DNA of 64,000 nucleotides from Chitinophagales bacterium (GTDB taxonomy: Bacteria > Bacteroidota > Bacteroidia > Chitinophagales > Chitinophagaceae), in contig JAIXKI010000026.1 in NCBI GenBank assembly GCA_026936105.1, positions 1 through 64,000 of the forward strand, written 5' to 3'. Under the pieces are notes generated by a model. It was not told where the DNA came from. It saw only the letters and a program-made list of their open reading frames with translations, and made no database searches. The first letter of the stretch is position 1. Each line of letters starts with the position of its first letter. The translations under genes and the position numbers were made by a program. Shown piece after piece: positions 7,673 to 16,453 of the stretch.

Positions 7673-8386
7673 ATGAAGAGATTTGCTTTTTTATGGCTGA
7701 GTAGTGCATTATTATTTTCATGCTCCTTACCGGCACAAAAAGCAAACACACTGAGTGAAAAAGAAAAAAAACAAGGATGGCAGTTGCTGTTTGATGGACT
7801 AACCACAAACGGCTGGCATAAATATGGTGATGGCGCAGTTGGTAAAGGTTGGAAGGTTACCGACGGCGCCATTTCCTATGATCCTTCTGTCAATGACGGG
7901 GGAGATATCACAACAAACCATGAATTTGACAATTTTGAATTGAAACTGGAATGGAAAGTTTCCAAAGGAGCCAACAGCGGTATCATGTTTTATGTAAATG
8001 AAGACACTTCGAAATATAAAGCTCCCTGGATGACAGGCCCCGAAATGCAGGTATTGGATAATATTGCTGCTGAAGATAATAAAAGAGCCAATCATCTTGC
8101 AGGGAACCTGTATGATCTGATCGGCACTAAAGGGAATTCGAAACCTAAACCTACCGGTGAATGGAATGAAGCCCGTATCAAATGTATAGAGGGTAAACTG
8201 GATATGTATCTCAACGGAATACACACTGTTTCCACCACTTTGTGGGATGACCAATGGAAAGAGCTTATTGCCAGCAGCAAGTTCAGGTCAATGCCGGGAT
8301 TCGGCACTTTCAAAAAAGGGCATATTGATCTTCAGGACCACGGTCATGAAGTCTGGTTCAGAAATATCAAGATCAGGGAACTCTGA
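7673..8386 (+). CDS. DUF1080 / 3-keto-disaccharide hydrolase family lipoprotein
   Basis: 237 residues. A signal peptide with lipobox (Leu-Leu-Phe-Ser-Cys) is followed by one PF06439 domain (from about residue 35), a concanavalin-like beta-sandwich. Family hallmarks include Leu-Phe-Asp-Gly near the start, a central Asn-Ser-Gly-Ile-Met-Phe, Pro-Glu-Met-Gln-Val-Leu-Asp, and a C-terminal segment with His-Ile-Asp-Leu-Gln-Asp-His-Gly. The Pfam family is now named for hydrolysis of 3-keto-disaccharides. Next to a GMC dehydrogenase and a cytochrome c, it probably acts in the periplasm on the oxidised glycoside. The family call is firm; the activity is inferred. Confidence 0.88.
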   Translation: MKRFAFLWLSSALLFSCSLPAQKANTLSEKEKKQGWQLLFDGLTTNGWHKYGDGAVGKGWKVTDGAISYDPSVNDGGDITTNHEFDNFELKLEWKVSKGANSGIMFYVNEDTSKYKAPWMTGPEMQVLDNIAAEDNKRANHLAGNLYDLIGTKGNSKPKPTGEWNEARIKCIEGKLDMYLNGIHTVSTTLWDDQWKELIASSKFRSMPGFGTFKKGHIDLQDHGHEVWFRNIKIREL

Positions 8387-8452
8387 TTATTTTTTTTTCT
8401 TTCTCCTGCTTATATTTTAATTCCGCATAAGATAAACTTTAAAGAATATGGA

Positions 8453-9943
8453 TCACTCAACATTAGTGATCTTAAGTGTATTGGTAGGCAGATGAAGATC
8501 AACCGGTGTACTTCCCGTGCTGACAACGATATCACCGCTTTTAATAAAACCTCTTTGTTTTAAAATGTCTATCTGGTCAAAGATGATATCATCAAGGCTT
8601 TCTTCTTCTCCGTAATAAAAGGCACGTACACCCCAGCTTAGGCTTAGCTGATTGACGAGTGATCTTTCTTTTGTAAAAATGTATAAAGGCGATCTGGGAC
8701 GATAGCTGCTGAGCATGAAACCTGTGTAACCGCTCTGTGTCATTCCGACCAATGCTTCGGCATTTACATCTTTGGCAAGCTTGCAGGCATTATAACAAAT
8801 AGCATCGCTGAGAAATGAAGGTGAATGAGGTTGTGGCACCAATTCTTCTTCGAGGTTATAATTATAGTCGTCTTTCTCCACTTCCATGATGATCTTCCTC
8901 ATCGTCTCCACCACCAGCGTAGGGTGCTGGCCTGTCGCTGTTTCTCCGCTTAGCATCAAGGCATCTGCCCCTTCCAGAACAGCGTTGGCAACATCGGTGA
9001 TCTCGCTACGGTTAGGCTTGTTCCGCTCCATCATACTCTCCATCATCTGCGTTGCAACAATAACCGGTTTTGCACGATGCAAACATTTTTTGACGATCTG
9101 CTTTTGTACCAACGGAACTTTTTCGATAGGTAATTCGACGCCAAGGTCACCTCTTGCGATCATGATGGCATCTGATTCAAGGATTATATCCCGAAGATTA
9201 TTCAAAGCCTCCGGTTTCTCGATCTTGGCAATAATCTTTGTTTTACTTTTTCTTTCTTCCAGTTTATTACGAAGAATGATGATGTCTTTCACACTGCGGA
9301 CAAATGACAGCGCTACCCAGTCAAATTTTTCTTTGATCACGAAATCCAGGTCCACTAAATCTTTTTCTGTCAGGGCTGGTAAGGATATCTTCGTGTCGGG
9401 CAGGTTTATTCCTTTATTGGAAGAAAGAATCCCCCCTGAAGTGACTTCCACCTGAACATCATTATTCTTCAGGATTTTCACCACTTTCACTTCCAGTTTC
9501 CCGTCATCAATTAAAATGGTATTGCCGGTATGTACGTCCTGGTAAAGATTGGGGTAGGATACAAAGATGCGGTCATGAGTGCCCAAAAGTTTTTCATTGG
9601 TAAAAGTCAGGATTTCCTTTTCTTTTATTTCCATGGAACCGTTTTCAATTTCGCCTACTCTTAACTTGGGGCCCTGCAGATCACCGAGAATGGCAATGTT
9701 ATAAGGTTCTGTTTTATTGATCTTACGGATATAATCAACGATCGTTTTCTTATCTTCAAATGAGCCGTGAGAAAAGTTTAACCGGAACACATTCACACCT
9801 GCTCTTACCAGGTCTAATAGTTTTTCATAAGTATTGCAAGCCGGTCCTACGGTAGCCACTATCTTGGTACGATGCACCGTATGCTGAATGCCGGCATTTT
9901 TATCCATCTGATCGTGATAATATTTCTGGGCGTGTTTGGACAT
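8453..9943 (-). CDS. pyk: Pyruvate kinase
   Basis: 496 residues, close to the usual length. It makes pyruvate and ATP from phosphoenolpyruvate and ADP, the last step of glycolysis. Visible hallmarks are Lys-Ile-Val-Ala-Thr-Val-Gly-Pro near residue 28, the Asn-Phe-Ser-His-Gly segment, the active-site stretch Ile-Ile-Ala-Lys-Ile-Glu-Lys-Pro with the catalytic Lys, Ala-Arg-Gly-Asp-Leu-Gly-Val-Glu, and Ala-Thr-Gln-Met-Met-Glu-Ser-Met; the C-terminal domain is present. It lies 56 bp downstream of pfkA on the same strand, so the two are probably one operon and co-regulated. Confidence 0.97.
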   Translation of the reverse strand: MSKHAQKYYHDQMDKNAGIQHTVHRTKIVATVGPACNTYEKLLDLVRAGVNVFRLNFSHGSFEDKKTIVDYIRKINKTEPYNIAILGDLQGPKLRVGEIENGSMEIKEKEILTFTNEKLLGTHDRIFVSYPNLYQDVHTGNTILIDDGKLEVKVVKILKNNDVQVEVTSGGILSSNKGINLPDTKISLPALTEKDLVDLDFVIKEKFDWVALSFVRSVKDIIILRNKLEERKSKTKIIAKIEKPEALNNLRDIILESDAIMIARGDLGVELPIEKVPLVQKQIVKKCLHRAKPVIVATQMMESMMERNKPNRSEITDVANAVLEGADALMLSGETATGQHPTLVVETMRKIIMEVEKDDYNYNLEEELVPQPHSPSFLSDAICYNACKLAKDVNAEALVGMTQSGYTGFMLSSYRPRSPLYIFTKERSLVNQLSLSWGVRAFYYGEEESLDDIIFDQIDILKQRGFIKSGDIVVSTGSTPVDLHLPTNTLKITNVE

Positions 9944-9999
9944 GTTGTATTTCTAAAATAAAAGTTTTGTTTACCTGGCCTGTTTTAAAAGCATATAGA

Positions 10000-10986
10000 T
10001 CATGAAGCGAGAATCTTAATGATCTTCATCCATTCCTCATCAATATGATCTTTGCTCTTTACTGCATCAGAAAGAGGAATGTAATTCATTTGATTGTTTT
10101 TAATACCAATAAAAACATTATGATTTCCATTGATCAGGCATTCTACTGCCTGGAAACCCATACGGCTGGCAATCACCCGGTCAATACAGGTGGGCGATCC
10201 GCCCCTCTGAATGTGACCGAGAATACATATTCGTATCTCCAACTGGGGCATTCTCTGTTTCAATACTTTCTGAAGTTCTTCGGCGCCTCCGAAATTATCG
10301 CCTTCGGCCACTACAATAAGGTTCACCAGTTTTTTTCTGCGTTCTTTTTCCTGGAGTGAACGGATCATGTCTTCAATATCCGTCTTTCTTTCGGGTATCA
10401 GAATGTTCTCTGCACCCGTAGCGATTCCGCTGTGCAAAGCGATGTAACCGGCATCACGCCCCATCACTTCAATGATGAAGATGCGGTCATGGGCTTCCAT
10501 GGTATCGCGGATTTTATCTATGGCCTGAACAGCTGTATTCACCGCCGTGTCAAACCCGATCGTGAAATCTGTACCGTAAATATCTTTATCAATAGTGCCC
10601 GCAATTCCTACGCAGGGGATATTGAATTCTTTGCTGAACTGCACAGCGCCGCGGAAGGAACCGTCACCACCGATCACAACAAGTCCGTTGATACCTCTTT
10701 TCTTCAAATTTTCGTACGCTTTCTTTCTTCCTTCATATTCATAAAATTCTTTGCAGCGGGCTGTCTTCAGTATGGTGCCCCCGCGCTGAATGATGTTGGC
10801 AACGGATCTTGATTCCATCCAGTAAATATCATCTTCGATCAAGCCCTGGTATCCGCGGAGGATACCGTTCACTTCAAGTCCATTGTAAATGGCAGTACGA
10901 ACCACCGCCCTTATGGCGGCATTCATGCCCGGCGCATCTCCTCCTGAAGTAAGAATTCCTATCTTGGTGACCTTGTTTTCCATCAA
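10000..10986 (-). CDS. pfkA: ATP-dependent 6-phosphofructokinase
   Basis: 328 residues, the standard bacterial length. It phosphorylates fructose 6-phosphate to the 1,6-bisphosphate. The nucleotide loop Gly-Gly-Asp-Ala-Pro-Gly-Met-Asn lies near residue 15; Gly-Gly-Asp-Gly-Ser has Gly in the position that selects ATP over pyrophosphate; Gly-Thr-Ile-Asp-Lys-Asp carries the catalytic Asp; Glu-Val-Met-Gly-Arg contributes to the substrate site. Two Met codons open the frame (10986 and 10983) and either may be used. It is upstream of pyk in a probable two-gene glycolytic operon. Confidence 0.97.
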   Translation of the reverse strand: MMENKVTKIGILTSGGDAPGMNAAIRAVVRTAIYNGLEVNGILRGYQGLIEDDIYWMESRSVANIIQRGGTILKTARCKEFYEYEGRKKAYENLKKRGINGLVVIGGDGSFRGAVQFSKEFNIPCVGIAGTIDKDIYGTDFTIGFDTAVNTAVQAIDKIRDTMEAHDRIFIIEVMGRDAGYIALHSGIATGAENILIPERKTDIEDMIRSLQEKERRKKLVNLIVVAEGDNFGGAEELQKVLKQRMPQLEIRICILGHIQRGGSPTCIDRVIASRMGFQAVECLINGNHNVFIGIKNNQMNYIPLSDAVKSKDHIDEEWMKIIKILAS

Positions 10987-11016
10987 TGTTTATGCGTTCA
11001 TCTTTAAAAAGTCACG

Positions 11017-11049
11017 CAAAAGTAAGGTATTGCAGGGAATGCGTATCAA
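11017..11049 (-). promoter_or_regulatory. Putative promoter of pfkA-pyk
   Basis: Read leftward: TTG (complement of 11047-11049), 22 bp, then TACTTTTG (complement of 11017-11024), which fits the Bacteroidota -7 consensus TAnnTTTG. Spacing is slightly longer than the usual 19-20 bp. Transcription would begin about 25 bp before the pfkA start. Confidence 0.45.
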
Positions 11050-11239
11050 GTACACACTATCGGTTGTTAGTATGAGGGTATTTTTTTTAAGTGAAAAATA
11101 TTATGCCCGGATCATTTTTCTTAAACTTATTAATAGACATGATTCTTTATGTAGCGGCCCATTTCTCTTTGGTTGAAAAAGATCAGGAAATTAAAATGGC
11201 AAACGCTAATTGACCCGTTTGAAAGTTTAATTTTATACA

Positions 11240-12127
11240 ATGAAAGTTCTGGTAACCGGCTCTAATGGTTTTTTAGGCTATTATCTTGTCAAACAACTAA
11301 CCGGGAAGAATTATGATGTGATTGCTACCGGCAAAGGCATTTGCAAACTCCCTTTAATCGAAGGTAAAAGATCAACTTATTATGAAATGGATCTTACGGA
11401 TCCGTTTCAGGTACATGATGTATTTGAAAAGACAAAGCCTGACATTGTGATTCATTCAGGAGCCATGAGCAAGCCGGATGAATGTGAAGCAGATCAATGG
11501 CGGGCTTATCTTACCAATGTGGAAGGGACGGTATCCGTCATGCTGAATGCTTCGGAGAATAAAAGCCATTTGATCTTTCTTTCAACCGATTTTATTTTTA
11601 ACGGGCAAAAAGGAATGTATTCGGAAAACGATACTCCTGACCCCGTTAATTACTACGGCAAAACAAAAGCGGAAGCGGAAGATGTCATAAAAGAGTACGA
11701 ACACGACTGGACAATAGTACGAACCATTACAGTTTATGGAAGATCATATTCGGGGAGGAAAAGTTTCCCGGAAGTGATCAGAGAGAAACTGGAGAAGAAA
11801 GAAAGGTATAATGTCTTTGATGACCAGATAAGGACGCCGACTTACGCAGAAGACCTTGTTTCAGGAATAATTTCTGTTATTGAAAAAAGAGCAACAGGGA
11901 TCTATCACTTATCCGGGTCCGATGTACTGACACCTTATCAAATGGCTTGTGACGTAGCTGAGCATTTAAAGATGGACGGATCTTTACTAAAAAGGGTGGT
12001 GGCCGCTGAATTTCCGCAGCCTGCACTGCGCCCTTTAAAAACAGGATTTATTATTGATAAAGCAAAAAGAGATCTCGGATTTGATCCTGTCGGCTTCCGT
12101 GAAGGATTGATCAAAACATTTTCATGA
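11240..12127 (+). CDS. NAD(P)-dependent sugar nucleotide reductase/epimerase, RmlD-like SDR
   Basis: 295 residues. The N-terminus shows the extended-SDR dinucleotide loop Thr-Gly-Ser-Asn-Gly-Phe-Leu-Gly. The catalytic Tyr-x3-Lys appears as Tyr-Tyr-Gly-Lys-Thr-Lys, and the upstream Ser/Thr is in Leu-Ser-Thr-Asp-Phe-Ile-Phe. The pattern is that of dTDP-4-dehydrorhamnose reductases (RmlD) and related reductases, but no other rhamnose genes are near, so the substrate is left open. The gene stands alone, convergent with the arginase gene 14 bp away. Confidence 0.85.
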   Translation: MKVLVTGSNGFLGYYLVKQLTGKNYDVIATGKGICKLPLIEGKRSTYYEMDLTDPFQVHDVFEKTKPDIVIHSGAMSKPDECEADQWRAYLTNVEGTVSVMLNASENKSHLIFLSTDFIFNGQKGMYSENDTPDPVNYYGKTKAEAEDVIKEYEHDWTIVRTITVYGRSYSGRKSFPEVIREKLEKKERYNVFDDQIRTPTYAEDLVSGIISVIEKRATGIYHLSGSDVLTPYQMACDVAEHLKMDGSLLKRVVAAEFPQPALRPLKTGFIIDKAKRDLGFDPVGFREGLIKTFS

Positions 12128-12140
12128 ACATGCAATGAGG

Positions 12141-13088
12141 TCAGTTCATCATCAGGATATTCACGCTGCGCTGTAGAATATTGAATGCGATCTCAGCCAT
12201 CAGGTTTTCTTTATCCAGGGTGGGGTTCACTTCTGTGATCTCGAAGCAGCAGATCTTACGGTTGTACATGAATTTACTGATCAGGTCTTCCGCTTCTCTT
12301 TCTCTAAGGCCATTGCTTACCGGAGTACCTGTCCCCTTGGAAATAGAAGAATCAAGGCTATCCACATCGAAAGAAAGATAGATATCCGTACAATTGGAAA
12401 GATAGCGCATGGTGGCTCTGACAATATTTTCAGGGCCATGGCTTCTCACTTCTTTTGTGGTGAATACTTTCATGCCGTACTTGTCAATAAGATGTTCTTC
12501 TTCTTTTTCAAAGTCACGGAGGGAAATGTACACGATATCATCAGGGGAAACTTTGGGTGCAGTCTTTCCTATGTTTTTCAATTGATCCCAATACTTTTTA
12601 GTTTCTGCATCTACCTGATGAACCGCACAATCTTTATTGTCTTCATTAATGGTTATTGCCATCGGCATCCCATGCATGTTCCCTGAAGGAGTGGTGAAGG
12701 GAGTATGCAGATCGGCATGCGCATCTATCCAGATCACGCCCAGCTTGCTTTTGGGTTTGGCCATTTTTATACCGGCTATTGTTGCGCCTGCTGTGCTGTG
12801 GTCTCCGCTGAGAATGACCGGGAAAAAATTATTTTTCAAGGTTTCATATACAGATTTGCTTACCCGCTCATACATAGTGACCACGCCCTTGATGCGTTTG
12901 GCGTAGGGAGATTCGATGGGCTCGTAAAGCAGTTTATTTTCAGAAGGAATCTTTTCTGAAGGGAAATGAATGAAAAAATTACTCATGAAATCCAGGGCTG
13001 CGATCTTTACCGCTTCAATGCCTAAGCTGGCGCCTCTTGTTCCTGCTCCGATTTCAGAAGGCACCTCGATGATCTTTATATTTTTCAT
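12141..13088 (-). CDS. Arginase family enzyme (arginase)
   Basis: 315 residues. Manganese-binding motifs of ureohydrolases are present in order: Ser-Gly-Asp-His-Ser (His ligand), Asp-Ala-His-Ala-Asp-Leu-His (three ligands), and Ser-Phe-Asp-Val-Asp-Ser-Leu-Asp. The downstream Gly-Thr-Gly-Thr-Pro and a Glu near the C-terminus (Phe-Glu-Ile-Thr-Glu-Val-Asn-Pro) are also conserved. The His-Thr-Pro after the second motif and overall length favour arginase (arginine to ornithine and urea) over agmatinase. No arginine-metabolism genes flank it. Confidence 0.88.
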   Translation of the reverse strand: MKNIKIIEVPSEIGAGTRGASLGIEAVKIAALDFMSNFFIHFPSEKIPSENKLLYEPIESPYAKRIKGVVTMYERVSKSVYETLKNNFFPVILSGDHSTAGATIAGIKMAKPKSKLGVIWIDAHADLHTPFTTPSGNMHGMPMAITINEDNKDCAVHQVDAETKKYWDQLKNIGKTAPKVSPDDIVYISLRDFEKEEEHLIDKYGMKVFTTKEVRSHGPENIVRATMRYLSNCTDIYLSFDVDSLDSSISKGTGTPVSNGLREREAEDLISKFMYNRKICCFEITEVNPTLDKENLMAEIAFNILQRSVNILMMN

Positions 13089-13311
13089 AATGAAGACTGT
13101 CGTTTTAGGGTTAACGAAAAGGTCAGCAGATCAGTAAGTAAGCCGGGATAAAGTAAAAAATGATCAATCGAAAACGGTGGTAAGCCAGAGGATCAATTGA
13201 CTATTCTCATATTTTCTGGAAACGCTCCTGGCGCTTATCCACACAAATTTAATCACTGCCTCTGAGGAAGGCAAGTTGATTTGAAACTAAAACAATCTCC
13301 TTTTTCCCCGG

Positions 13312-14094
13312 TTATTCATGCGCTGCCAGTACGGGTACATTGCTATGATAAGCCAGTTCCTTTGTCTGACTTCCTTTGAACATTCTTTCAAACAGAGAAT
13401 GTTCTTTAGGTATGGAAATGATCAGGTCAATATTTTTATCTTTGACAAACTGATTGATTGCTTCAGTTACATCGTACCATCCAAGAAAGTAGAACTCAGG
13501 ATGATATTCCGAAAACATTTCGGCAAGTTTTGCCCGTTCTTTCTGCATCTCTTCAGTCAATGCAACGTAATGATTGCTGTCCACATTAATGATATGAAGA
13601 TTGGGTTTGAACGTTTCCAGCAAATTTTTTATGTCTGCAGATGGAGTGGTTGTTGCTACCTCTTTGAAATCCGATGTCAGCAGCACATTATTGATTTCAG
13701 AATAACTGGAATTTGCCGGAATGATCATTACCGGGCAGACTTTTGTTTCAATGATTTTAAAAACATTGCTTCCCATGATCGCCTGTTTTAAAGGAGAGCG
13801 CCCTGTGATACCCATGATGATCAGGTCAGCTTTTTGAGTACGAACCAGCTTTTCTAATTTTTCTACAAAATCATCCCCATGTTCAGCAAGGGTCGTGATC
13901 GAAGTGCCATTCCTTTTGATCTCAGCTCTCAGGCTTTCAAGGTATTCTTTTGATACTTCAGCCTCTTCTTCTTTTTCAAACACGTTATAAAGGATCATTT
14001 CTACCCCATGGTGTCCGGCCAATAATTGTCCGGCATAACGGGCAGCGTTTAATGAAGTTTCGGAAAAATCTACAGGTACAATGACTGTCTTCAT
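13312..14094 (-). CDS. Universal stress protein, two-domain
   Basis: 260 residues made of two Usp domains (about 1-130 and 150-260). The first domain ends with the ATP-binding pattern Gly-x2-Gly-x9-Gly-Ser (Gly-Ile-Thr-Gly ... Gly-Ser-Asn); the second is degenerate at this site. It is a close paralogue of the gene 85 bp upstream, with the same domain layout and many shared segments, so the two probably arose by duplication. A TATCTTTG element (complement of 14136-14143) lies upstream but lacks a clear -33 partner. Cytoplasmic; the exact stress role is unknown. Confidence 0.88.
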   Translation of the reverse strand: MKTVIVPVDFSETSLNAARYAGQLLAGHHGVEMILYNVFEKEEEAEVSKEYLESLRAEIKRNGTSITTLAEHGDDFVEKLEKLVRTQKADLIIMGITGRSPLKQAIMGSNVFKIIETKVCPVMIIPANSSYSEINNVLLTSDFKEVATTTPSADIKNLLETFKPNLHIINVDSNHYVALTEEMQKERAKLAEMFSEYHPEFYFLGWYDVTEAINQFVKDKNIDLIISIPKEHSLFERMFKGSQTKELAYHSNVPVLAAHE

Positions 14095-14179
14095 TTTTAT
14101 ATAAGTTTATTTTATCAATTCTTCGTTTTGGGCTGCAAAGATATGAAGAAAACTGTTGATAATGAAATAGTAAAGGGAA

Positions 14180-14965
14180 TTATTGATGTACGGCTAAGAG
14201 CGGTATTTTGAGCCGGTAAGCCAGTTTTTGTATATGTGTCCTTTTAAAAAGATATACTATGGATCTATGATAACCCGGAGCGGTGATCAGCATGTCTATT
14301 TTGTAGTCACGGATGAAATTATCTATGGCATCAAAGAAATCGTAGAGACTGATAAAATAAAATTCGTGGGCATAGTCCTTGAAAAGCTCATCCAATTTAT
14401 CCTGCTGCTCCCTGATCTCTTCGGTCACGGCCACATAATATTTACTGTTTACATTCACTATGTGCAGGAAAGGACGAAAGATATCCAGCACTGATTTAAT
14501 CAGTGCGGTAGGAGTGGTCATCTCCACGTTCTTCAACTCCGATGCGAACGCCACATTTTTTATTCCGGTGAATTTTGCATCCGGCGGAACAATCAGCACC
14601 GGACAAAAATTCCGTTTCACAACTTCAATGGTACTGTTTCCGATCAGCGCTTCTTTCAGTGCTGACCGGCCGGTGAATCCCATGACCACCGAAGTGGCTC
14701 TTCGATTATGAGCTAAGCGAACCAGGTTGTCAACAAAATCACCTCCCATTTCATTTTCGTATTCCACAGATACTACTCCTTTTTCAAGAAATTCATTTTT
14801 AAGGCTGTCGAGATAACCTTTGCAATTTTCGGAGTCATGGGGGTTCTGATAATTGTGATACAATATAGCCACTGAATCTTTTTGCTCTGCCAGCATGTCG
14901 GCGGCATAACGTGCAGCATTGAATGAAGCTTCAGAAAAATCAACGGCAATAATTACTCGTGGCAT
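14180..14965 (-). CDS. Universal stress protein, two-domain
   Basis: 261 residues, two Usp domains, paralogous to the neighbouring protein at 13312-14094. Its first domain shows Gly-Phe-Thr-Gly-x9-Gly-Asn, where the final Ser/Thr of the ATP-binding pattern is Asn, so nucleotide binding may differ between the two copies. The second domain has no clear motif. Transcribed leftward; may form an operon with the downstream copy or have its own promoter. Confidence 0.87.
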   Translation of the reverse strand: MPRVIIAVDFSEASFNAARYAADMLAEQKDSVAILYHNYQNPHDSENCKGYLDSLKNEFLEKGVVSVEYENEMGGDFVDNLVRLAHNRRATSVVMGFTGRSALKEALIGNSTIEVVKRNFCPVLIVPPDAKFTGIKNVAFASELKNVEMTTPTALIKSVLDIFRPFLHIVNVNSKYYVAVTEEIREQQDKLDELFKDYAHEFYFISLYDFFDAIDNFIRDYKIDMLITAPGYHRSIVYLFKRTHIQKLAYRLKIPLLAVHQ

Positions 14966-15136
14966 GGTAAATTGGTTTGATTCAATAGCATAAATTTACA
15001 GGAATTGAAAAAAACCACCTGCGAATTTCAAGGTTTTTTATAAAGGTACATGTCTTGCTACAAGCTTAACAATTGACCAGGCAGGTATGAGATGAGAGCT
15101 CAATACCTGAAAAGAAATTCCGTTTTATTATAAACG

Positions 15137-15868
15137 CTAACTCTTCTCCCCGAGCCAGGCAGTGACTTCTTTTTTCAAAACTTCACCGATCTTTTTCTGA
15201 TTTTCAGGGTTTATCAAAAAATCACGGCTGACCGCATTGTCACCGATCTCCAGTAAAACACGATATGGAGCATTATTGACGTTTTCATCCAGGCTGTAAA
15301 AGGCCAGTTTTCCCGTCGTTTTACAACGGTAATCATTACGGCCTGTGGTACTATCGTATAGCACTCCACGATTTTCTAATCCGGTAGCCAAACTGACCGC
15401 CTCAATCAATCGGGCTGCAAGATTCCTGTTTGCAGAGTCGTATTGATCGCCATAATGTATATAGCCCCATATCGCATGACGCTTTGTTCCCCCGTTATTG
15501 TGTAAGGCGATGAACACATAAGGATGTAACCGGTTGGATTCCCTGATCTCATAGGCATATCCCGATATTTTTCCGTCAACTACGGCAGATGTATGCTCGG
15601 TTTTTGTATTACTTCCGGAATTTGAGTGATGATATTCTTCTTTGCCAAGGCTCCAGACTTTGTATTCATTAAGACGAGGAGATGCTTTCATAGCCGCTTC
15701 TGCAATTCCATTACTGACCAATGCCTCATTGAATTCGATCCCGGTATCCGTCTGATGGGAGGGTTGCCATACCACCACTTTTTCTGTTTTGCTTACGGCA
15801 TGATAACGGTTACATGAGAGGGTAACTAAAATCAGAATCAGCCAGGATCTCGAAATAAAAACGGGCAT
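15137..15868 (-). CDS. Divergent N-acetylmuramoyl-L-alanine amidase (Amidase_3-like) lipoprotein
   Basis: 243 residues. The signal peptide ends in a lipobox (Leu-Val-Thr-Leu-Ser-Cys). The mature part follows the zinc amidase Amidase_3 order: a His near the start (Gln-Pro-Ser-His-Gln-Thr, in place of the usual Asp-Pro-Gly-His-Gly-Gly), an acidic second ligand candidate, Ile-Ala-Leu-His-Asn-Asn (third ligand His), and a late Leu-Leu-Glu-Ile-Gly-Asp (catalytic Glu). It would cleave the peptide from peptidoglycan muramic acid in the periplasm. The first motif is unusual, so activity or substrate may differ. No obvious operon partner. Confidence 0.72.
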   Translation of the reverse strand: MPVFISRSWLILILVTLSCNRYHAVSKTEKVVVWQPSHQTDTGIEFNEALVSNGIAEAAMKASPRLNEYKVWSLGKEEYHHSNSGSNTKTEHTSAVVDGKISGYAYEIRESNRLHPYVFIALHNNGGTKRHAIWGYIHYGDQYDSANRNLAARLIEAVSLATGLENRGVLYDSTTGRNDYRCKTTGKLAFYSLDENVNNAPYRVLLEIGDNAVSRDFLINPENQKKIGEVLKKEVTAWLGEKS

Positions 15869-15946
15869 TGCAGAAATTTTTTAATATTAATGTGCGATTT
15901 CTGCCCCAAGCTAAATAAAATAAATCTGATTGAGGAAAAGTATCTG

Positions 15947-16168
15947 TTAGTTTTTACATAGCGCTCTTAAGGAAGGTAATTCCATCGGAGATCCGAAATA
16001 TGCGGATAATGCCCTTAGCCAGAGCCGTTCTTTTCTGCTCATGGAAATGATCTCCTGAAGATAAAGGCTTCTTTTCTTAATATCTTCTTCACTCCGGAAA
16101 TGTATTGTAACCAGTTTGATGGCTGTTTCAGATAAACTCACATTGATCATAGACGCAATTTTAAACAA
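15947..16168 (-). CDS. Small hypothetical protein
   Basis: 73 codons (or 67 from an internal Met at codon 7). I do not recognise it. The sequence has a plausible composition for a small soluble helical protein, with a charged centre (Ser-Glu-Glu-Asp-Ile-Lys-Lys-Arg) and no membrane segment. It sits alone between the amidase gene and smc. Coding status is uncertain because nothing but an open frame supports it. Confidence 0.35.
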   Translation of the reverse strand: MFKIASMINVSLSETAIKLVTIHFRSEEDIKKRSLYLQEIISMSRKERLWLRALSAYFGSPMELPSLRALCKN

Positions 16169-16453
16169 TAATAAATTAAAAATTGTGCCATGCCCGGAAT
16201 AGTTTTAAGAAGATATGCACAATGGGAGATCATCCGCGGATCGTCAACTTTTTTAAAATGTTTCTCCTGATTTTAAATAAAGGAGTTCCTGGTTTAGATT
16301 AAAATAAATGGAAACAGGAGCTGTTACAAGCAGCATGAGTTTTATTATCATTTTCACTTCTCCACATTTTCTTAAAAATTGTGGAAAACCACGGAAGAGA
16401 ACAATTTTAAGTAGGGAATGGCGTAAATTCGCCGCTAATTAATCCGAAAATTT

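Noticed and set aside
13235..13243. Perfect DnaA box TTATCCACA, and near matches at 16358-16388 and 33289-33297
   Set aside because: One or a few such 9-mers are expected by chance in 64 kb; there is no cluster, no AT-rich unwinding region and no dnaA or other origin genes.
15009..15039. AT-rich inverted repeat (AAAAAACC/GGTTTTTT) downstream of the amidase gene
   Set aside because: Long loop and mostly A-T pairs; too weak to call a terminator.
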